Of a DNA stretch of 64,000 nucleotides, positions 59,701 through 64,000 are shown in pieces (the stretch's first letter is position 1; every line of letters starts with the position of its first letter). The position numbers were made by a program, and so were the translations under genes. This DNA comes from Stomorhina lunata. Its lineage: Eukaryota > Arthropoda > Insecta > Diptera > Rhiniidae. Where the stretch lies: the NCBI GenBank assembly GCA_933228675.1, contig OW121743.1, positions 67,065,749 through 67,129,748 on the forward strand. Direction: 5' to 3'. The notes below the pieces were generated by a model that was not told where the DNA came from, did not search any database, and was given only the letters and a program-made list of their open reading frames with translations.

Positions 59701-61016
59701 TTATCAGTTAAGATGAATATTGAAGATGTCATTTGCTTTTGGTCACATCTTCCTCCTCATTCTTTTCATCAATTTAAATGTTTTTATTTTTGTTGTTGTA
59801 ACATTTAAGTTTTCATTTGTTGATGAATTTTATAGTTTGTTTTGTCATTTTCATTTCTTTAATGTAAATTTGTTTTTGCTTTCATCTCAATTCTGATTGT
59901 GTGACTGCTCAAACATTCAATCAAGTGACGGTCTCACTGGAATAAAAAGCTGACGGCGCCTACCCATAACTTGTCATACTAAATGATAATTTAGTCCGTC
60001 CGTTCGTCTTTATAACAGTATTTCCCCCCGTTTGTCTGTCCTCACCTCCTTCAGTTGTTTTGTGATTATTATTATTGTTGCTCTACTCCATAAGAGGAAA
60101 ACATCATTGGAATCTAAATAAGCAGCAACAGCAACTAACAACCAGGAGGCAACAGCAAGTGTATTTTATTTCACTGTCATCACATACCCGGCATAAATAT
60201 TTTTTCTTTGATTTTTTGTTTTCATATCGAAAAGGGGCAACACCCCACTACCCACAAATAGTTGGGTAGGCTTTCATTTAAGAGTGTATAAGTAACTGGT
60301 GACTATGTCGGTAGTCAGTAGCAATAACTATGTAGTGGACTGGGCTGTTTCGGTTAGTTGTTGGTTTTCATTCATACTTACATACATGTGTTTGTATATA
60401 AAAATATTTATAATTTTTTTACTCTGATGATCCATAACATGATGCCTTTTGCGAAACCGAGTGGAAGTAAGGTGTATGGTTGTCCGTCCGCCTATCTGTC
60501 GTTTGCTATAAACATATTTTTTTGCGTTTTTTTTTTTCTCGAATATTTCAGTTATGATTGAGGCAGTTTGTGTAGACTTCTATGTATGGTTTCAGATTTT
60601 AGTTATAGCATAACAAAGTATCGGATGAAAAAGTTTGAGGAAAGAGGAATTTTTACAGATGTTGATAAAGAAATCGAAATGGATGATAGAAGTAGGAGAA
60701 AAACTATAATAATTGTATAGTATTAAAGCCCTAAAATAAGTTTGATTTAAAATTATTAGAAATTGCTATTTCTACTTAGTTTATGCCCTTTTCCAAAATT
60801 TCATATAAAACAAATTAATTAAAAAATGTTGATGGTGATAAAACTACCCTACTTTTATATAAAAAACTTGTTTTAGATTTACTAATAATAAAAATTTGTT
60901 TTTTGTTTCAGGTAAACATTTTGGAAGACTCGTAATTTAGAATCTGTACTAGCCATAAAAGTAAGTAAAAGTTCCCATTATAAATTATTACTCCAGAGGC
61001 AATAATTTACATTAAA
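59701..61016. other. Single-copy-like AT-rich sequence
   Basis: No gene recognised. A splice-like site is listed at 60893-60966. Confidence 0.45.
60893..60966 (+). promoter_or_regulatory. Second candidate recursive-splice site
   Basis: TTTGTTTTTTGTTTCAG is followed directly by GTAAAC (junction 60911/60912), and a consensus 5' splice site GTAAGT begins 49 bases later at 60961. The layout matches the candidate at 10616-10681. Confidence 0.28.
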
Positions 61017-61793
61017 CAAGTATGAAAGCGGTATAGTCGGTCAAGCCCGACCATACGATACCCTTCACCACTAAGGTCAAAGGTGTTATTTTTCCTGTAT
61101 AAAGACAAATATTTGCTAAATTTTGCCATCATACATACTCGTATTCAACCTGTGTCCGTCATTTGGAGCTAGGGTCAAATGTGGACCGATTATCTCGAAA
61201 TTTGCCAAATTTATTACAGTTGTTACAAAAATTATGTATGCAAAAAATACTCAAAATTTTCATTATCTTTTGATTTACGAGCGTTTTAGTGATTTTTTTG
61301 TCTTATTTAGTGCGTTTTTAAAGAAGAGTTTGTATGGGAGCTTTGGTCAAATGTGGACCGATTTCAACGAAATTTGGTACAGTGATTTTAGTAGTAAGCA
61401 GTTTGTTTTAAATTTGTTTTAAATTTCATGAAAAAATATTGATATTTGTGGCCAATATATCGATTCCGGGAAGTGGGACCTTTGGTAGGTACCATAAATA
61501 ATGGACCGATTTTGACCAATTTCAATAGCCATGGTCCCATTATCAAAAAAATTATCTGTGCCAAATTTTATCAAATTATCTTTAGAATTGTGACCTGTAG
61601 TTTGATTACAAGGTTTACATGGGGGTCCAGCCAGCCAGGCAGACGGACGGACGGACATCTCTAAATCGACTCAGAAAGTGATTCTAAGCCTATTGGTATA
61701 CTAAAACGTGGGTCTAAGACAAATATTTCTATGCGTTACATACATCAGCACAAACTTATAATACCCTTTCCACCTATGGTGGTGAAGGGTATA
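61017..61793 (+). mobile_element. GTCY dispersed repeat, near full length
   Basis: Opposite orientation to the copies at 51-56 kb. Landmarks: AACAAGTATGAAAGCGGTAT, TCGGTCAAGCCCGAC, TACCCTTCACCACTAAGG, cagacggacggacggac and GGTGGTGAAGGGTAT. Confidence 0.75.
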
Positions 61794-61879
61794 AAAAGTA
61801 AACTTTTTCTTTACTCGTACTTACTTACTTACTTTAATGGGCTATATTTACTGCCTGTTAATTTCAAAGTCCTAGCATA

Positions 61880-63102
61880 AAGAGTGTTCTAAAAAAAATA
61901 TGCATTTACTATTTTAGACAAAATTTATCCATAGTGCAAGAAATAATTTATTTTTTGATCAAGTTAGTTTCTATAGATATGTCAGATACTATTATTTTAG
62001 AAATTATTAATTTTCAATAGTTATTTCAATCAAAATGGACTGCGAAAAAAAAGTTCGTGAAAATATAATTAAAATTTTTCAAAAAAATCTGTCATGGACT
62101 TTTAAAAAAATAGTTAAAAATTTGAAAGTTGACCCTCGAACGGCTTCTAACGCCATCAGACGGTATAAGGAAAACCTGAGCATTGAAAGAAAACCTGGAT
62201 CAGGGAGGAAAAAAGGTCCTACAGATATTGGTAAGGCAAAAGAAGTCGAGCGACTCTTTCGAAGAGCGCCTAACACTTCTTTAAGAAAAGCAGCTCGTAC
62301 GGTGAAATGTTCTACGAATTTTGCACATAGAGTCAAAGCTTATGCTGGACTGAAGACATACAAAGTCCAAAAGGTTCCAGATCGCAATGCTATAAAGAAC
62401 TTAGAAGCAAAAAAAACGAGCGAAAAAATTGAAGTCTGATTTTATAAAAAAAATACACCTGTTGTGTGATGGATGATGAAACATACGTACTGGCAGACTT
62501 TTCTCAACTTCCTGGTCAAGATTTTTATGTTGCTGATAAACGGGGCAATGTTCGGCAAGAGTTTCGCACAAAAAAACAAACAAAATTCCCTAAGAAGTTT
62601 CTCGTGTGCAGGAGTGCCTACAAAAACGGTTGTTACCCTTTTTAAGAGAGCACAGAGTGACTACATTTTTTTGGCCCGATTTGGCATCATGCCATTATGG
62701 AAAAAAGGCACTTAAGTGGTACTCAAAGAATAATGTCATTTTTGTACCACGAGAGGCAAATCCACCTAACTGTCCAGAACTTCGGCCTGTGGAAAGGTAT
62801 TGGGCTCTGGTAAAAAAGGAATTGAAGAACACAGGAAAGATTTCCAAGAACATGTCCGATTTTAAGCGCAGGTGGAACACATGCTCCAAAAAGGTATCAG
62901 AAGCAACTGTAAAATCTTTAATGGGAGGGTTTCCGAAAAAAGTCGATAATTTTGCAAAACCCGAGTACTATGTAAACATTTTAACGCTAAATGATTTTGT
63001 ATAATATGTCATTATATTTGCGTATTTTGTAGAGTTTTTATATTAAAAGGTTTGATTTTTATTTAAGAAAATCCAACTACAAATTTTATTTAGAGCACTC
63101 TT
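61880..63102 (+). mobile_element. DD37E mariner copy 2, about 1.22 kb
   Basis: Terminal inverted repeats AAGAGTGTTCTAAA and TTTAGAGCACTCTT, flanked by TA (61878-61879; 63103-63104). Nearly identical to the mariner parts of 30566-33349 but without the nested insert. Confidence 0.9.
62035..63003 (+). pseudogene. Tc1/mariner DD37E-type transposase, frameshifted
   Basis: An N-terminal DNA-binding part (MDCEKKVREN..., helix-turn-helix region, GRKKGP hook) is open to 62439, where an extra A in an A-run shifts the frame. The first catalytic aspartate is in CVMDDETYV (62463 on). After KFPKKFLV a deletion shared with the other copy joins to QECLQKRLLPFLREH. The C-terminal part is intact, with the second aspartate in FFWPDLAS and the catalytic glutamate in PELRPVERYW, 37 residues apart (Asp and Glu excluded). 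That spacing matches the ITmD37E group described from mosquitoes. At least two frameshifts and the deletion make it inactive; the ends are intact. Confidence 0.9.
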
Positions 63103-63104
63103 TA

Positions 63105-63930
63105 TATGTATTAGAATTCAGGTTGGAAAGACTTTCCTATACTCGATCTTTTCATCGAAGTTCCGGTCATCCTGTTCTAACACAAGGGGGTTGTTTTTAT
63201 TAATATTTAAGCTTTTCATAGTAATTGTTTTTTCCAGGAGTGGGTTACTAGCCCGACGTCCTTACTTATATTTTTATATTTCTTTTAGGAGTACTCGCGA
63301 TCAAACATTTTCTCCATAAAAACTTTTCTATAGAAATTTGTAGGATACCAATTTCTGTTCAGATGATAATCTCCGCTTTATATCGATATATCAAGTCCTT
63401 AGATTTAAATAATCGTAAACGACATTCAGTTAAATATCTTTTAAACTATTAGAGATAGCGTAGTACAGTAAGCATATTTTTCTTTCTTTCTTAAGTAGTC
63501 TTTGAAGGTAAAAAAACCTTTCGATAGGTTTATTGTTGTGGAAGTTATACAGACCAATAGGTTTTACATAAAATGGTGCTTAACTTTGGCCCACTGTAAA
63601 GGCAACTGTACTAAAAATAGACATGTTTTTAAAAATTGATCTAAAACTTCAACTACCCATTAGCCTATTTTTGCACATTACGCCATAATCCGCCTATTAA
63701 TATAAAAGTTATTGAACTAAAACTAAAAAACTTCACATGCAATACTTAACATAACACCATAACTTCCAAACAATTTGGAAAAAATTTCATTAGTTTGTCG
63801 AAGTAGCAACATTTTATGCACCAAATCATTCTTCGTTTTTGTTACGATCAATTTTTTTCCTGTAGCTTGCGATCATTTTCATCTAAGGGCTCGATATGTT
63901 GGACACAATAATTCCTATTTACTTCTTCCC
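63105..63930. other. AT-rich sequence without a recognisable gene
   Basis: A single satellite-like unit (AAAACTTTTCTATAGAAATT) lies near 63328. Nothing else recognised. Confidence 0.45.
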
Positions 63931-63934
63931 GCAA

Positions 63935-64000
63935 ATATGATTTTTTGTTGAAAAAATTTTTCTATAAAAATTTTTCCAAAAAAATTTTCTATAAAAATTT
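63935..64000 (+). repeat. Start of another CTATA-type satellite array
   Basis: GTTGAAAAAATTTTTCTATA and AAAATTTTTCC repeats begin here and run off the window edge. Confidence 0.6.

Noticed and set aside
59058..59711. Leu-Ser-Leu-Cys repeat protein
   Set aside because: Product of a 12-bp minisatellite with no unique coding sequence on either side.

Overview
This window looks like a heterochromatin-like or deep-intronic stretch of a higher fly genome, most likely a calyptrate dipteran. It is very AT-rich, its one intact gene is a eukaryotic tRNA, and it holds mariner, Helitron-like and jockey-like relics, GTCY-microsatellite dispersed repeats and several short-period satellites. I find no convincing complete host protein gene in 64 kb. 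The long open frames are almost all by-products of tandem repeats whose period is a multiple of three.

Layout. 1-12.6 kb: a 190-bp inverted repeat, two copies of an unnamed element carrying a hammerhead-ribozyme-like motif, and 31/33-bp satellite arrays in alternating orientation. A second, canonical-looking hammerhead motif lies at 12480-12542. 12.7-34.3 kb: nested and decayed transposons. These are GTCY (mini-me/DINE-1-like) repeats, a 1.7-kb terminal-inverted-repeat element with an unusual repeated internal motif, mariner relics, a jockey-like reverse transcriptase relic, Helitron-like minisatellites, a tRNA-derived SINE with a clear target duplication, and a DD37E mariner split by another transposon. 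34.3-44.4 kb: about 9 kb of a 28-29-bp satellite with higher-order repeats, split by a single-copy island with an intact tRNA-Ile(AAT). 45.0-50.8 kb: two arrays of a hairpin-forming 29/30/31-bp satellite. 51.3-61.8 kb: more GTCY repeats, one hosting a foldback element, and two unrelated 12-bp minisatellites. 61.9-63.1 kb: a second DD37E mariner copy. A new short-period array begins at the right edge.

The most interesting reading is that the satellites are tied to ribozyme-bearing elements. In the copy at 11.55-12.54 kb the order is hammerhead A, 31-bp satellite, hammerhead B, all on the + strand. If both cleave, a 671-nt satellite RNA would be released. This resembles Penelope-like elements and animal retrozymes, but no reverse transcriptase of that type is present here. 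Ribozyme activity and the link to satellite spread are inferences. The folds themselves can be read directly from the sequence.
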